Assembly: GCA_018398575.1 (NCBI GenBank)
Contig: JAGTXZ010000011.1
Location: 2,356,001 to 2,420,000, forward strand
Length of the DNA: 64,000 bases
Source: Ampelomyces quisqualis
Lineage: Eukaryota > Ascomycota > Dothideomycetes > Pleosporales > Phaeosphaeriaceae
Direction: 5' to 3'
The translations under genes and the position numbers were made by a program. Below the pieces are notes generated by a model that searched no databases, was not told the origin of the DNA, and saw only the letters and a list, made by a program, of their open reading frames with translations. Positions 46,641-59,299 of the stretch are shown here, piece by piece. Numbering within the stretch: position 1 is the stretch's first letter; each line of letters begins with the position of its first letter.

Positions 46641-47702
46641 AGAGATGTGAGTATACCGTATCGGGGTCAAAAGCTGTGTATATACTCTATAGTATAACAT
46701 ACTATACTAATTCATCTGGAGGGTATAGTATAGACACTAGCACTATCAAGGATAGTAGGGTAACTAATTAAGAGTCTTATGTAGATCAATTCTACTTAGA
46801 ACTCTAGCTATCTTATTAGTTGTTAGCTTATTCTTCTTAGTCTTTTTAAGCATATACTCTTCTACTGTATTTACACTAAAATAATCGGTATTTAAGGTAT
46901 AGTTTAGTACTAGATTTGTAAAGTTTTAAAAGAGATATACTATCTTTTATATCTATAAGTTACTTTAAATAGTTATTAGTACTCTAGTTATACTCTACTA
47001 CTTACACTATCTATATAGTAGATAGAAAGTAGAAGGTAAAAGCCTTAAAGTTCTTACTATAACTCTAAAAGAGCTACTAATCTACTAGAATTTAGTATAG
47101 AAGAAAGCTGCTCTCTAGTAATTTATTAGTATAGCTTCTCTTTTACTAAATATACTTAAGAAGCTATACCCTAGCTTTATCTACTATGCCTAGTTCTAGA
47201 AATTATTTCTATAATATAGTTATAGTATTAGTAATAACAATTGTATAGAAGTTAATACTAAGCCTATTAATATAGTTATACTACTTAAGAAACTAATCTA
47301 TACAAAACTATCTAAAACTTTTTAAACTATTGTTAGTATATTTCTGTTTATTAATTTAATTTAATATTTCTTAGAATCTTAATCTACTTAATAAAGTATT
47401 TTTTTCTCTTAAAACTTTCGTCTAGTTAATTATATTTCTTTACCTTAGCTTCTATAAGATAATATATAATAATAGATTTCTAATCTAAACTAAAAACTAA
47501 AATTAGTCTAGATTATATAGCTAGAACAGTTTCCTATATATCTTAATAGCTTACTGTTTAAGCTTTGTATAGACAATAATTATAATAATTTCTCCTAAGC
47601 TCTTTAATTTTTACAATAATTTTTTAACAAGAGCTATAGAATAATATAATATAAATTAATATTATATCTTTTTACTCTCTTCTCTTTTATACTTAAACTA
47701 GA
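46641..47702. other. AT-rich RIP-like sequence, nothing recognised
   Basis: No frame, TIR or LTR could be followed. A partly palindromic TATAGTATAACATACTATAC-like stretch lies at 46688-46712. Confidence 0.4.
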
Positions 47703-48115
47703 ACACGCTAGAAAATAGGTTTTAGAGTACTATACGATAGGTATAGGTTATGTAGAGACTTTAGAGTTGTATAAGCTATATTTCGAAGTATAGGTTAGAT
47801 TATATAAGCTATATAGATAGAGTTAGGTAAGGTTATATAGACTAGATTAAGCTAAAGGTTTAAATACTAAGAATATTAGTTGTCTAGACTTTAGAGTTAG
47901 AGTATTTAGATATTTATGTAATAAACCTTTCTAATAATACTAAGTTAAGTTCTAGATATTACTTAGTAATCTAGTCTTAGCAAGTCTTAGTAACCTAACC
48001 TTAACCTATAGTCTATAAAACCTAGCCTAATCTTATATATATAGCTTATATAACCTAATCTTAACCTTTACCTAAAGCTTATATAACTCGAACTATACCT
48101 ATGTCTATTAATATT
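47703..48115 (+). repeat. Truncated telomere-like hAT derivative
   Basis: Starts CACGCTAGAAAATAGG and follows the same order as 29406 onward (TATAGGTATAGGTTA, then GTTAGGTAAGG-like repeats, then TAACCTTAACC). The right TIR is missing. More mutated than the 422-bp copy. Confidence 0.65.
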
Positions 48116-48116
48116 A

Positions 48117-48487
48117 GGCTAATAAATAGGTTGTCTCTACTTTTTAATATAGTAGAAGTAAGACTTAATAATCTATTACAATATTATAGGTCTATATAGC
48201 TGCTTTTTAAAAGTCTAAAGATTACTTAATTTAGACTATTATTAACGAGGTTATATAGTACCTATAGATAGGTAAAGGTTATAGTATCTATCTTCTAATT
48301 TCGCGTTTTCTTAGCAAATACTAATCTTATAATTTATAGATTGTTAGTTAGCTAAATATAGAGTCTATAGTTATATAATATATAAATCTCCTTTTACGCT
48401 AGTATATAAAGAGCTAGAACTAGAATTTAATAAAAGTAGATACTACTCTAACCCTACCCTATTTGCTACTTTACCTATTATAGAGTA
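48117..48487 (+). mobile_element. 355-bp TIR element, copy 3 (degenerate)
   Basis: Begins TAGGCTAATAAATAGG and can be aligned along most of its length with 23201-23555, with heavy C to T and G to A change. The right end and the target duplication are not clear. Confidence 0.6.
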
Positions 48488-48495
48488 CTCTAAAC

Positions 48496-49791
48496 TATAC
48501 TATGTTAGGAAAATTTAAGATTAATCTAATCAGCCCGATTGCTGCAACTCGCGGCGGCCTGACAGCGATACTGTCTACTAGACAATTCGCCAAAGTCACC
48601 CTACTCACTTCTGGTCGCTAGCAACCTAACAGCAACCTGACAGTGTCGCTAGTGTCGCTAGTGTCGCTAGTGTCGCTAATGTTGCTAATTTTACTCACGT
48701 GACTGTATTGCTGTATTTTCATGATTACGTAAGTAACCTAAAAATACAAAATATAGAGCGGAATTCCCTCTTTAAAATGCACTATTTAGAATTTTAATAG
48801 CTAGTCTAGTTATTGAGATATAGCGCGTTGAAGTTATAAACTTTTTTAAAAAAACTTTAAAGTACGTTCAACACAATAGATCTTAACGCTTACACTGTAA
48901 CATATTAAAATAAAATAGTCTTAGAGTAAAATCTACACTTTAGTTACTATTTCTTTAAAAAAAAATATAATATATTATCTAGTTAAAGTGCTATAGCTTT
49001 AGCGAAAACAAGCCTTAGCAAAGAACATTAAAAAGTTACAAACTTCACTGCTGTGCATCTCAGCAACTAGAGCAGCTATAAAAATTCTAAATAGTGCGTT
49101 TTAAAGAGGGAATTAAGCTCTATATTTTAGGTTTTTAGAATAATTACGTAATTGCGCGGGTGGGGCAGGTAGGTCCAGTGGATCAGGTAGATCAATTTGA
49201 GCGTTTTAGTCTAATTAGGCAGCTAGAACAAATAGGGGACTCTAGGGACAGTTGAGCACGGTTAAGAACTGTCTGGTAGCTAGTGGTACAGTTGTGTTGA
49301 TAGTGTCGCCAATGTCGCAGATGTTGCTAACGTTGTGTTTTCCTAACGTAGTAAATAGGTAAAGAGTATTCCTCTTTAGGTGCTAGTTAGGTTAAGGTTA
49401 AATTAATTATAGGTAGAGTATAGGTTAGAGTTATACTAGTTAAATTTGTAACCTAATATCTACCTTTCTATATTACACTACTAGTAGATAGAGGTAGAGG
49501 TAAAGTTACATAGACCTTAAGTAAGAGTTAGAGTAGGTTTAGCCTATTTAAAACTATATTAAAAACCTACAAGACTGTAATAACTTAAATAAACGCTAAT
49601 TTTTTTTAGAAGTACTTCTAATACGTTAGACTCTTACCTTAACCTACTTTTAATTAACTTTAACTTTTACCTTTACTTACTTTAGCGTAAAGAGATTAGG
49701 TAAAGAGTAGAGTAAAGTTAGAGTCCTATATAAAAGTACTATAACTCTATCTAATAGTTAACCTCTATAGTACTATTTATTTACTACTATA
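48496..49791 (+). mobile_element. 448-bp TIR element (family D), split by foldback copy c
   Basis: The left TIR begins TATAC-TA (48496-48502) and, after the 846-bp foldback element, continues at 49351 as GTAAATAGG, restoring TATACTAGTAAATAGG. The right end is TTATTTACTACTATA. Perfect 8-bp target duplication CTCTAAAC (48488-48495, 49792-49799). Internal GGTTAAGG/CCTTAACC-like repeats; no ORF. Confidence 0.88.
48503..49348 (+). mobile_element. Foldback TIR element, copy c (846 bp)
   Basis: Ends TGTTAGGAAAA and TTTTCCTAACG, flanked by TA (48501-48502, 49349-49350). The subterminal array AGTGTCGCT is repeated at 48645-48670. It is inserted exactly within the TIR of the family D element. Confidence 0.9.
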
Positions 49792-49799
49792 CTCTAAAC

Positions 49800-50567
49800 T
49801 CTCTTTTTATGTACTAGGTACGCTATTTTAGTTAAGACAATAGTCTACTATTATTCTATACTATAGGTAAGACTATATTACTCTACGCTTAGTTTTTTAT
49901 TGCCTATCTTAGACTAAAGCCTAATAGTAGCCTATTATATAGAGTACTCTTCTAAAGGTACTATTTAGATTAGAGTAGAAGATAAGAAGAGTAGAATAGA
50001 AGTTAGAGTAATATAGATACTAGATAGAGTAAATATTATACCTTTCTATTGTAAACTATAATAAAAATAAATTTAATCTTTGCTAATTTTAGTTTAATAT
50101 AGTAGCCTAACCTAAGTCTCTATTATATAAGAGTTAGTAAGACTCTTACTATACTTTTATCTGTATAATAATAGACTCTTACCTAAACCTCTCTTTTATC
50201 TATTTACTATTATAAACTAATAAAGAAGATTTTAACAGAAAGAATAATAAGTATTTATAGCGTTCTCTATATAATAAGTAACTATAAACAGTTTAACGTT
50301 TATAGTAAATAAAGTAGAAGTATTTAAGCCTTTTATACTTTTAAGACTATTAATTATAGTAACTAGTAATACTAAAGATAAAATAAACTATAGCTTATTA
50401 AGTATAGGTAAATTATTTATCTTCCTTCTATCTTATTATCTTATATTTTAAAAACTAAAGTTATTAGTTTAAATAAGATCTATTCTAGTAATATAGGTAG
50501 GCTAAAGTAGAGTAGTAAATAGGTAAAGGTTAAGTAAAGTTAAGGTACCTTTAAGTAAAACCTTAAC
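49800..50567. other. AT-rich sequence with a further TIR fragment
   Basis: Mostly unrecognised RIP-like sequence. At about 50510 a TIR-like GAGTAGTAAATAGG followed by GGTTAAG repeats marks a truncated element. Confidence 0.4.
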
Positions 50568-51617
50568 TATACTAGTAAATAGGTAGAAGGTATACTCTAT
50601 TAGGTAGTAGCTAGGTAGAAGTTAAATTAATTATAGGTTAGGTATAGATTAGAGTTATAATAGTTAAATTTGCAACCTAACCTCTACTCTTTTATTTTAT
50701 ACTAGTAGTAGGTAGAGGTAGAAGTAGAGTTGCGTAGGCCCTAGGTAGAGGTTAGAGTAGGTTTAGCCTGTTTAAAACTATGTTAAAAACCTGTAATAAC
50801 TTAAATAAATACAATTGTTTTTAGGGATACTTCTATTATGTTATACTCTAATCCTAACCTACTTTTAATTAACCTTAACCTTTACTCTTATCTACTTTAG
50901 TATAAAAAGATTTGGTAGAGAGTAGAGTAGACTTAGAGTCTTATGTAAAGCTACTCTAACTCTACCTAACCTCTATCTATTTACTACAATAACTATAACT
51001 CTACTCTACCTTCTACCTAATCTTTTTATACTAAAGTAAGTAAAGGTAGAAGTTAAAGATAATTAAAAGTAGGTTAGGGTTAAGGTCTAACGTAATAGAA
51101 GTACTTCTAAAAAAAATTGCGTTTATTTAAGTTATTAAAGGTTTTTATATAATAGGCTGCTGCCTAGAGATTCTCTTAGTTACAGAAAGACCTTAGGTCT
51201 GCACTAGAAACCCTAGAAGAGTTCTAGAGCTAAAACGCCTAAAGACTTATAAAACTAGACCTTCTAAATATTCTAGAACTAGAACTAGTAGAAGATTTCT
51301 AGGTAGCTATAAAAGATTCCTAGAATAGTTTCTAGATAGGCTATAAAAGTTACAACTCTATATCCTAGCACCTACTCTAGGAGTCTGCTTCTTATATTTT
51401 AATACAGTTTTAAATAGGCTAAACCTACTCTAACTCTTACCTAGAGTCTATATAACCTTACTTCTACCTCTATCTACTACTAGCGTAAAATAAAAGAGTA
51501 GAAGTTAGGTTACAAATTTAGCTAGTATAACCCTAACCTATACTCTACTTATAATTAATTTGACCTTAACCTAACTAGTACCTAATAGAGTATACCTTCT
51601 ACCTATTTACTAGCGTA
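50568..51617. mobile_element. Two or more family D elements in inverted arrangement, with a solo LTR
   Basis: 50568-50991 starts TATACTAGTAAATAGG and follows the 49.4-49.8 kb element. From about 51000 the sequence is its reverse complement and ends CCTATTTACTAGCGTA at 51617. The second half contains the solo LTR at 51148-51396. The join near 50991-51010 is not resolved; the octamers flanking the first copy agree at 6 of 8 bases (ACCTTAAC, ACTATAAC). Confidence 0.6.
51148..51396 (+). repeat. Solo LTR of the gypsy-2 family
   Basis: 249 bp, starts TATAATAGGC, ends TTCTTATA, perfect 5-bp target duplication TTTTA (51143-51147, 51397-51401). Closely matches 30576-30824. Solo LTRs arise by recombination between the two LTRs of an element. 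Confidence 0.9.
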
Positions 51618-52299
51618 AGCTAAAGTCTATAGATAATAGGTCTACTTTATAAATAGTAGACTCTAGAATCTAAGTCTACTTAATTTTCTCTAAATATACT
51701 AAAATCTATAGTAGTATTCTTATATAACTAGTAAGGCTTTCTATATATTAGAGTATAAATATAGTATAAAAGACCTAGCGCAGTATTAATATATACTATA
51801 GTATTATATAAATTTACTTTTTTTACTATATTATAGTAGTAGTTAGGTTAAACTAGAAGTTAGGTAGGGTTTAAAGTAGAGCTACCCTAGTCTAACCTAA
51901 CTCTTACCTACGCTAAAAATTTAGTGCTAGTGTTAGAGTTAGGTTAGGTTATATAGGCTAAGAGTTAAGGTTAGGTTACGAAGGCTTACTAATAATAAAT
52001 TCTAATTCTAAAGTAATATCTAGAACTTAATTTAGTATTATTATATAGGTTTATTATATAAAAATATTAGTAATCTAACTCTATAGTCTATGCAACCTCT
52101 ATTCTTAGTAATCTAACCTTACCTCTAAGCCTATATAACCTAACCTAAGTTACCTAACTCTACCTATATAGCTTGTGCAACCTAACTCTAACTTCTACCT
52201 ATAGCTTTAGTAACTGTAAAAACATAGTAAGTATATACTTAATACAATTATTCTAATTAGTTTAATCTAATCTCTCTATATATCTAGATCTACTTAATT
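51618..52299. repeat. AT-rich sequence with telomere-like tracts (51840-52220)
   Basis: GTTAGGTTA and TAACCTAACC runs in both orientations, as in the subterminal parts of the hAT elements, but with no clear TIR. 51618-51840 shows nothing else. Confidence 0.5.
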
Positions 52300-53990
52300 A
52301 AGAATTTCTTTTCTTAAAAGTTTTCTTAAAAGTTTTCTTAATCTAATTATAGTTTTTTACCTTAGAGTAATATAAGATATTGTTATATGCTAGCCTGCAA
52401 AGATAGAATAATAAGGTGCTAGAAAGAGTTATATTTCTTAAGCTTCTCTACTAGTTATAGAAGAGGTTTATATACCCTTTGTGCGTGCTAGTCTATAAAG
52501 AGGTAGTAAGGCTAGACTAAGCTCTTCTTAAGAAGGCAAAGAGCTAAGCAAAGCTTAGCCTATTATATACTTTTTTCCTTACTCTCTCTTTAATATAAAA
52601 GCTTATATTATTGTAATGTAGCAATTGCGTTCTAAAGACAGGCTAAGGTTATTCTAGTGCTACTTGTTACCTAGCTGCCTGCTGTGCGCGTACGTCTATA
52701 CGCCTACTATAATTTTGTGTTAGCGCTTAGCTAGCTCTGTCCTAGTTCTTACACTACTAATACTATTTTCCTTTAGTCTTCTTCTCTACTTTTAGACTGC
52801 GCCTAAACTGCACACTAACTATACTTACTTTTCTAACAATTAACCTATTAATTACTTTCTAATGTTGTCTCTTGTGTACTCTAAGCGCCTTCTTTCTAAC
52901 CTTGTTACGCCCTTAAGGCGCTGTTGCTATACAAGTAGTTATAAAGTAACTAGTAACTCTAATAATAAAGCCGTAATGCTAAAGCGTATATAGTTTAACT
53001 ACTTGTTATATATTAAGAAGTGTACAGTTTGCAGCTGTATTAACTACGTATAGGATAGCAGCAAGAAGTATAGCTTTTGTTACATAGTAAAATACTGTTA
53101 CAAGTTATTTATAAGCTAGCTTTCTACATATCTAGCTCTTTGTATAGCTCTTAAGGCCTATAAGTATATTACTAACAGTAAGAATATAAAAGTGTATATT
53201 AAGAAGGCTAGAACGCGCGCTTCTACGTACTTAAAGGCTATAAGTAGTTTCTTAGCTATACTTATTTTATAACTATTCTGCTAACTTACTATAGTTTTAT
53301 AATACTAAGCTTAACTTTAAGGTAGCTTACTAGCTTACTTAGAATAGCAGCGTAATAGCCTTAGCCTTTAGCTTTGCTTCTAATACTCTATTATTATTTT
53401 TTATTATTATAACGCCTAGCTACAAAAACTAAGTAAATAACCTAGTTCTTACCCTAAATATGTTAGGCTAAGGTATGCAGGAGATAATAGCGTTATAGTG
53501 TAAGATTATAGCTAACTAGAATATATGTAGTAGCTAGCCTATCTTCTATCTATAAAATTACTAACTAGAGTTTACGTTAGGCTCTTTTTTGCGCTGCCCT
53601 TACTACTACTTCTGTCTTTCTTTACTTTAAGCTACGCGTAGTGTTGCCTCTAGGCTTTAGCAACAACCTTCTAGGCCTAGCCTATTACTACTATTACTGC
53701 TCTGCGTTCTTTAACAATAACAAGTTACTTTTTAGCAGAGACTAGTCTTAAGCTAGTGTAGTTCTATTATGCCCTTAGGTTAATTCCTTAGAGTCTTTTG
53801 TAAGAGCCTAGCTGTCTTCTAGGCAGCTGCTCTTTAGAGCTAAAAATAAACCTTCTATAGCCTATACAGCTCTAAATTTTTCTACCTGCTGTTTTCTAAG
53901 TAATATTACTTTATAAATGCTTTATTCTTTTGTATTTAAATATGTAAAGTGCTTTTGTATCTAAGAAGTTTCTCTTAGAGTGCTATAATA
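52300..53990 (+). other. Decayed coding-like sequence, Cys-rich on the plus strand
   Basis: The plus strand at about 52970-53230 reads a Cys-rich stretch (KKCTVCSC, later SFC and KYC) followed by a helix-rich segment, with stops at Gln/Trp codons. This resembles a retrotransposon gag or a zinc-binding protein, but no named motif fits exactly. It lies beyond the 3' end of gypsy-4 and may belong to another element. Confidence 0.3.
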
Positions 53991-54399
53991 GTATAATCTA
54001 TCTCTTCTACTTAACTAGCACTTGTCTCTTATTGCAGCTACATACGTTTTTCTCTTAGAGTATTTCTTCTACTTTCTATTCGCGCAGATTTTTGTCCTTG
54101 TCCTCTAGTTCTAAGGCTAGTTCTAGTCTAGAGTCTTAGAAGACTTAGCTTAGGAGTAGATTTTCTAAAGCTAGTTTAATAAGATTAACGTGTACTATTT
54201 TATAAAGGCTTCTAAGTAAATCTAGCGTAACTGTAAGTAGAGATAAGACAGTAACTACAGTGTACTTAACCTACAGCTAGTCTAACTTTCTACTTTTCTG
54301 CACAGTTTTAATATTTCTTATAGAAAACTATACTCTATCTTTAACTTAATATTAACGTACTAGTTAGTGTGCCTAATTTATAGCCTTTTGTTATTTTTG

Positions 54400-57300
54400 C
54401 TAGGTATATAAGATTGCCGCTTTGGCTATTACTATCTCTTCTTACAGGTAGCGTATAAACTAAACTGCCTTCTCCTTTACTATTATAAGTAATAGCTTTA
54501 GAGTATTACTAGGCTAAAGTAGTAGTATATTATACCTATTAAGTAGTAAGTTTAGGCTTACACTAGTTGCAGAAGAGTTTTTGTTATTAAGCGCTAGCTA
54601 GCAAGCTGCAAGGTATTAGAGCTAATTTGTTTAGAAGAGATTTACTATAACTCTAAAGACTAACTATACTTCTTAGTTTACTTATTTTGTACTACTGTCT
54701 GTTTAAGAGTAATATACTATAGACAAAAGTTGTTTAACACTAATAAGTTTGCATAAGGTTTTCTAGAAGTTGCCTAGCTAGTTTAAGCTATAGTTACTAA
54801 TTATACTGCTTAGAAACCTATAAAACTACTACTAGACTTTCGTAAATTACTTTGCGCAATCCTTAGCCTTAATAAAAGACATAGCTTCTAGCTGTACGTA
54901 CTTAGACAGCCTATCTATAATAACTAAAAGAAATTAAAAGAAGGTTTTGTAAGCTTGTAAAAGGTTTACTATAAAATCTATTAAAATTTAGGCCTAGTAT
55001 TAATCTGCAACTAGGATAGGCTGCAAAAGACTTTGCCTTTAAAGCTAAGATATATACGCTTTATAGTAGTAGTAGTTGCAAACAAATTAAGTAACATCTA
55101 TAGCTATTCTATTTTAATAATAGCCTTCACGCAAGATATAGAATGTTCTATTTTTGCCTAAATAACTAGCTAAGTTTAAGTTGTATACTTACTAAATAAC
55201 TATTGTAGTAAGTAGCTCTTACTTTAGCAGCTATATTACGCCTCTCTACTAAAGCGCGCTATGCGCAGAGACGTTATAGTTACTAACTTATTAATTTGTC
55301 TTAGCTTCTAATAGATATACTCTAGCGCTCTAGTGTACTACTTGCAAATAGGCTTAATATGTCTTATCTTAGCGTATAGCCTTATTCTAAAGCTCTTGTA
55401 TATACTAGTCTAAGAAGAGAAGATTTCTTAAAGAAAGTAGATAGTCTCTCTTATAGGGCTATATAGACATAGACTAGACAAAAAGTAGAGTTATAACGCG
55501 CTCTAGTTGCAGCATATAACTCTACGCATTCTACTTACGCTAGCTTAGCACATCTAAATAAGTAGTAAGGCGCTCTAAGCAGTACTAAAAGTAAAAGCAG
55601 AATTTAGATAGTAGTTCTAACTAACATTATTATTACTTTGTAAGCAATTGCGTAGTTGTAAAGTATTCTAGATTTTTATAGTCTGTAAGAATAGTAAACA
55701 GTTTATAGACACTTTAAAGCTCTAGCGTCTATACTTTAAAGTATTTAACAACTGCTATAAGTTCTTTGTTATAGATAGTATAGTTATGTTATACTAGTAA
55801 TAAGAATATAGAGTAGTATACAATAGAGTAAAGCACTCTATTAATATTTTACAAGAAGTACTTTCTAAGAGCACTTCTAAAGCTATCTACTTCTACTACT
55901 ATAGGCTGTGTAAGGTTCTACTAAGTTAGGACTAGTTTAGAGCTAAAGATACGCTTTAAGCAGTTAAACGCGTACTACGCTTTAGTTGTTTATAGAAAGG
56001 TAGTATTCTTCTTTATTAATATATGTAAAGAAGCTGCAATACTAGAGAAATTTAGTATAGAGTCTTTATAAAAGTTAGTAAACCTAAAGAAACTCTAGAC
56101 TTCTTAAGAGAATGTTAAGGGCGTCTATTCTGTAATAGCCTATACCTTAGTAAAGTTTAGCTAGACAGCTTATTCTGCCTTAATAACATATTCTAGATAC
56201 TTAACTATCTTTGTTACAAAAGTACACTTCTTAAGGTCTAGGTATAGATAGGCGTCTTAAAGAAGTTAGAAGACCTGTTATACCTTACTATAGTAGTCTT
56301 TAAGTAAACTACTAGAGTAGATAATTACGTTATCTAGGTATACTATAGCAAAGTCTTTTAGCGTTTTTTTAAGAGCAGTATTAATATAATACTAAAAAGA
56401 AGAGAGTGCACTAGAAAGTTCTATAAGATAAATAAGCTACTCAAAGAAGCTAAAGCGTGTGCAAAATACTATAAAGTACTTATTTTTTACTATAACTCTT
56501 ATTTAGTAAAAGGCTAAGCAAATATTAACCTTTATAAACTACCTTACCTAAGAAAGTATATAAAGAGTTTTTTTAATTAATATAAGTAGGTATTAATCTA
56601 TCTTTATAATTTTGTTTAGAGCCTAGTAGTTAATATAGAGGCGCTATACACTTAAAGCCTTCTTTACTAGTAAGACTAAGGCCCCTGCTGCAGAGAAGCT
56701 AGCGCAGATCTAGCTCTTATCTAGGAGGTCTGTTAGGAAAATTCAAGATTAATCTGGTTAGCCTAATCGCCGCGACTTGCAGTGGCCTGACAGCGATACT
56801 GTCTACTAGACAATTCGCCAAAGTCGCCCTACTTACTTCTGGTTGCTAGCAAGTCGCTAGCAAGTCGCTAGCAACCTAACAGTGTTGCTAGTGTTGCTAG
56901 ATCTAACAGAGTTGCTAATGTCGCCAATTTTACATATAGCTGTATTTTTATAATTACGTAAGTAACCTAAAAATACAAAATATAGAGCGGAATTCCCTCT
57001 TTAAAATGCACTATTTAGAATTTTTGTAGCTGCTCTAGTTATTAAGATATAGCGCGTTAAAGTTATAAACTTTTTTTAAAAAACCTTAAGTATGTTTAAC
57101 ACAATAGATCTACACCCCCCCTATATAGTATATTATAATGAAATGTCCTAAAGTAAAATCTGCACTTTAGTTACTATTTCTTTAATAAAAAATATAATAT
57201 ATTATCTTGTTAAAGTGCTAGAGCTTTAGCGAAAACAAGCCTTGGCAAAGAACTTTAAAACTCTACAAACTTTACTGCCTTGCATCTCAACAACAAGAGC

Positions 57301-58000
57301 AGGTATAAGAAATCTGAAAAGTACGTTTTAAAGAGAAAATCAAGCTCTATATTTTTGTTTTTTAGGATAATAACGTAATGGTGCGGGTGGGGCAGGTGGG
57401 TCCAGTGGATCAGGCAGATTAATTTGAGCGTTTTAGTCTAATTAGGCAGCTAGAACAAATAGGGGACCCTAGGGACAGTTAAGTACAGTCAAGAACTGTC
57501 TAGTTAACTGTTCTAACAGTGTTACTAATGTTGCGGATGTTGCTAACGTTGTATTTTCCTAACGTCTGTAACTTACTATTACAGCTCTATTAGCTAATTG
57601 TAAGGTATAGAGTATAATAGACTCTAAGAAAGGTCTAGAGTCTTCTTATTCTTACTTAGTTAGAGTTAGATGTAATAGTCTATTTAGCTTCTGTACAGAG
57701 GCAGACTAGAAGTAGAGCGTTTGTCAAAAATATCTGCAAAGTCTAAGATCTGCAGTAAAAGTAAGGTTATTGTAAGAGGTTTGTATAGCAGCAAAGTTAC
57801 AAGATAACAATAGCAGTACAGGTAGAAGTAAGTTAATTTCTGTTCTATAGCTTTAGTGCAGAACTACTCTTTTATAGATATAACTAGACGCGTATTCTTA
57901 TAACTAGAATATACTAGGTTTGCGCTAGTGTAGCACTGTTAAGACGCTAGGGCAGCTATGCGCATTCTACGCGTATAATAGCTAAAGTAGCGTTATAGTA
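54400..58000 (-). pseudogene. gypsy-4 pol, RIP-inactivated
   Basis: The minus strand before the insertion reads DIFDKRSTSSLPLYRSY near 57700. After it come APVLLVKKAF-like and YLDNVIIYSSS, with YxDD as YLDN at 56340-56329 (first Asp kept, second Asn). RNase H shows ILTDYKNLEYFTTTQLL at about 55670. The integrase zinc-binding region and core follow to about 54450 (e.g. LVIIDRLSKYVQLEA near 54890). It is a different family from gypsy-1/5, gypsy-2 and gypsy-3 by its RT wording. Many TAG/TAA stops; non-functional. Confidence 0.78.
56731..57564 (+). mobile_element. Foldback TIR element, copy d (834 bp)
   Basis: Ends TGTTAGGAAAA and TTTTCCTAACG, flanked by TC on both sides (56729-56730, 57565-57566). 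Near the left end TTGCTAGCAAGTCGCTAGC-type repeats are expanded (56840-56900). It interrupts the RT of gypsy-4. Confidence 0.88.
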
Positions 58001-58871
58001 GCGCAGGCGCATTACTACGCAACTAATAGCTCTACGCTATAGTATCTTTACAATTATTTTCTTCTCTTTAGAATTACTATCTTAGTAATTTAATAACGTT
58101 AAGTTTATTAGCGTGTACCTAATATTGTTATTGTAGAGCTGTTTGCTGTAAGGCTGTTATTATGCTAAGACTAAAACTCTAGGTAAATCTAAGAGGTAGC
58201 TAGTAGCTATAGTAATAGTAGAAATATAGCAAAACTTTGTATACGTAATCCTCTCTGTTCTTTTAGTAATAACTATATTATTCTGCTACTACACTATCTA
58301 CTAGCTCTACACTGTTGCAACCTTGTTACACTTATATTAATTATTATAAGTACTACGCCTACTCTACCTACTACCTCTGCTATTCTTATAAGTAGTATAA
58401 CACTAGTGTTGCAACGTTGCTAACCTAGTGCTTAAGCTATACCTATTACTTACTATAGTAGCGTCCTTAATATTAAGTTAGTAATTTTAATTTGCTTCTG
58501 CTACACTAAGAGCTTAAGGCTTACTAGCACTTATTACAACTTTATAGTTAGTAGCCTGCACTATAGCCTTTGCTAGGGTAAGTAGAAGCTCTGCCTTAAG
58601 GTCTTTGCTAATTTTATTAAGAGCTAGAATACTATCTACTAGTAGTAGTAGCGCCTTACTACTAAGAAGAAGCCTAATCTTATTATAGTTACTGCATAAG
58701 AGACGTTGCTGCGCTAGTAGACTAGCTTAGTAGAGCTTTTTCTGCACACAGAGGTTAAGTATAGGAGTTGTTATTAGCCTAAAAGCAATAAGATCTAGAT
58801 TCTGCAGGTTAAGGTAACTAACTGTCTGTCTACTACAGTAGAAGGCATTCTTAACCTACTATAGGCTTAGG

Positions 58872-59170
58872 TGTAATAAGCACATGCAAACACATGTTAC
58901 ATCTAATACCTTATAAAGGCTTAGTAACAGATTATATAGAGAGCTAGCAGATTAGGACCAAAAGCGCTCTAACAGCGCTCTAACTCAGCTACTACGCCCA
59001 CTATAAATATAAGCCTATAGCATAGATAGAGGACAAGTTTCTCTTGTCCTTCTGTACAAGACCTATAGGTATATAGCCAATCTAGAATCTCTAATACAAC
59101 ACGCACTCCTATATACCTCTAATACGTATCTAATTTAATCTTAATAGCTGTACCTACCTGCGTTGTTACA
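58872..59170 (+). repeat. 5' LTR of gypsy-5
   Basis: 299 bp, begins TGTAATAAGCACATGC and ends GTTGTTACA; reverse complement of 6803-7102. Confidence 0.9.
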
Positions 59171-59299
59171 TTACAAGAGAAACTTTGTCCTACTAGTAAT
59201 AGCATTTATATAATATTGCAATTTACTTTTAAAAAGATTATATTAAAACGTCTAGAACCCTATCTAAATTAGATCTGTTTGCAACCTTAAATCTATTAA

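Larger units (their letters stand above)
53991..58871 (-). mobile_element. gypsy-4: Ty3/gypsy pol, truncated at both ends
   Basis: Minus strand from 58871 (cut by the LTR of gypsy-5) to about 54 kb: protease/linker, RT, RNase H and integrase parts. The foldback element at 56731-57564 interrupts the N-terminal RT region. No LTR of its own was found. The limit at the left is approximate. Confidence 0.7.
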
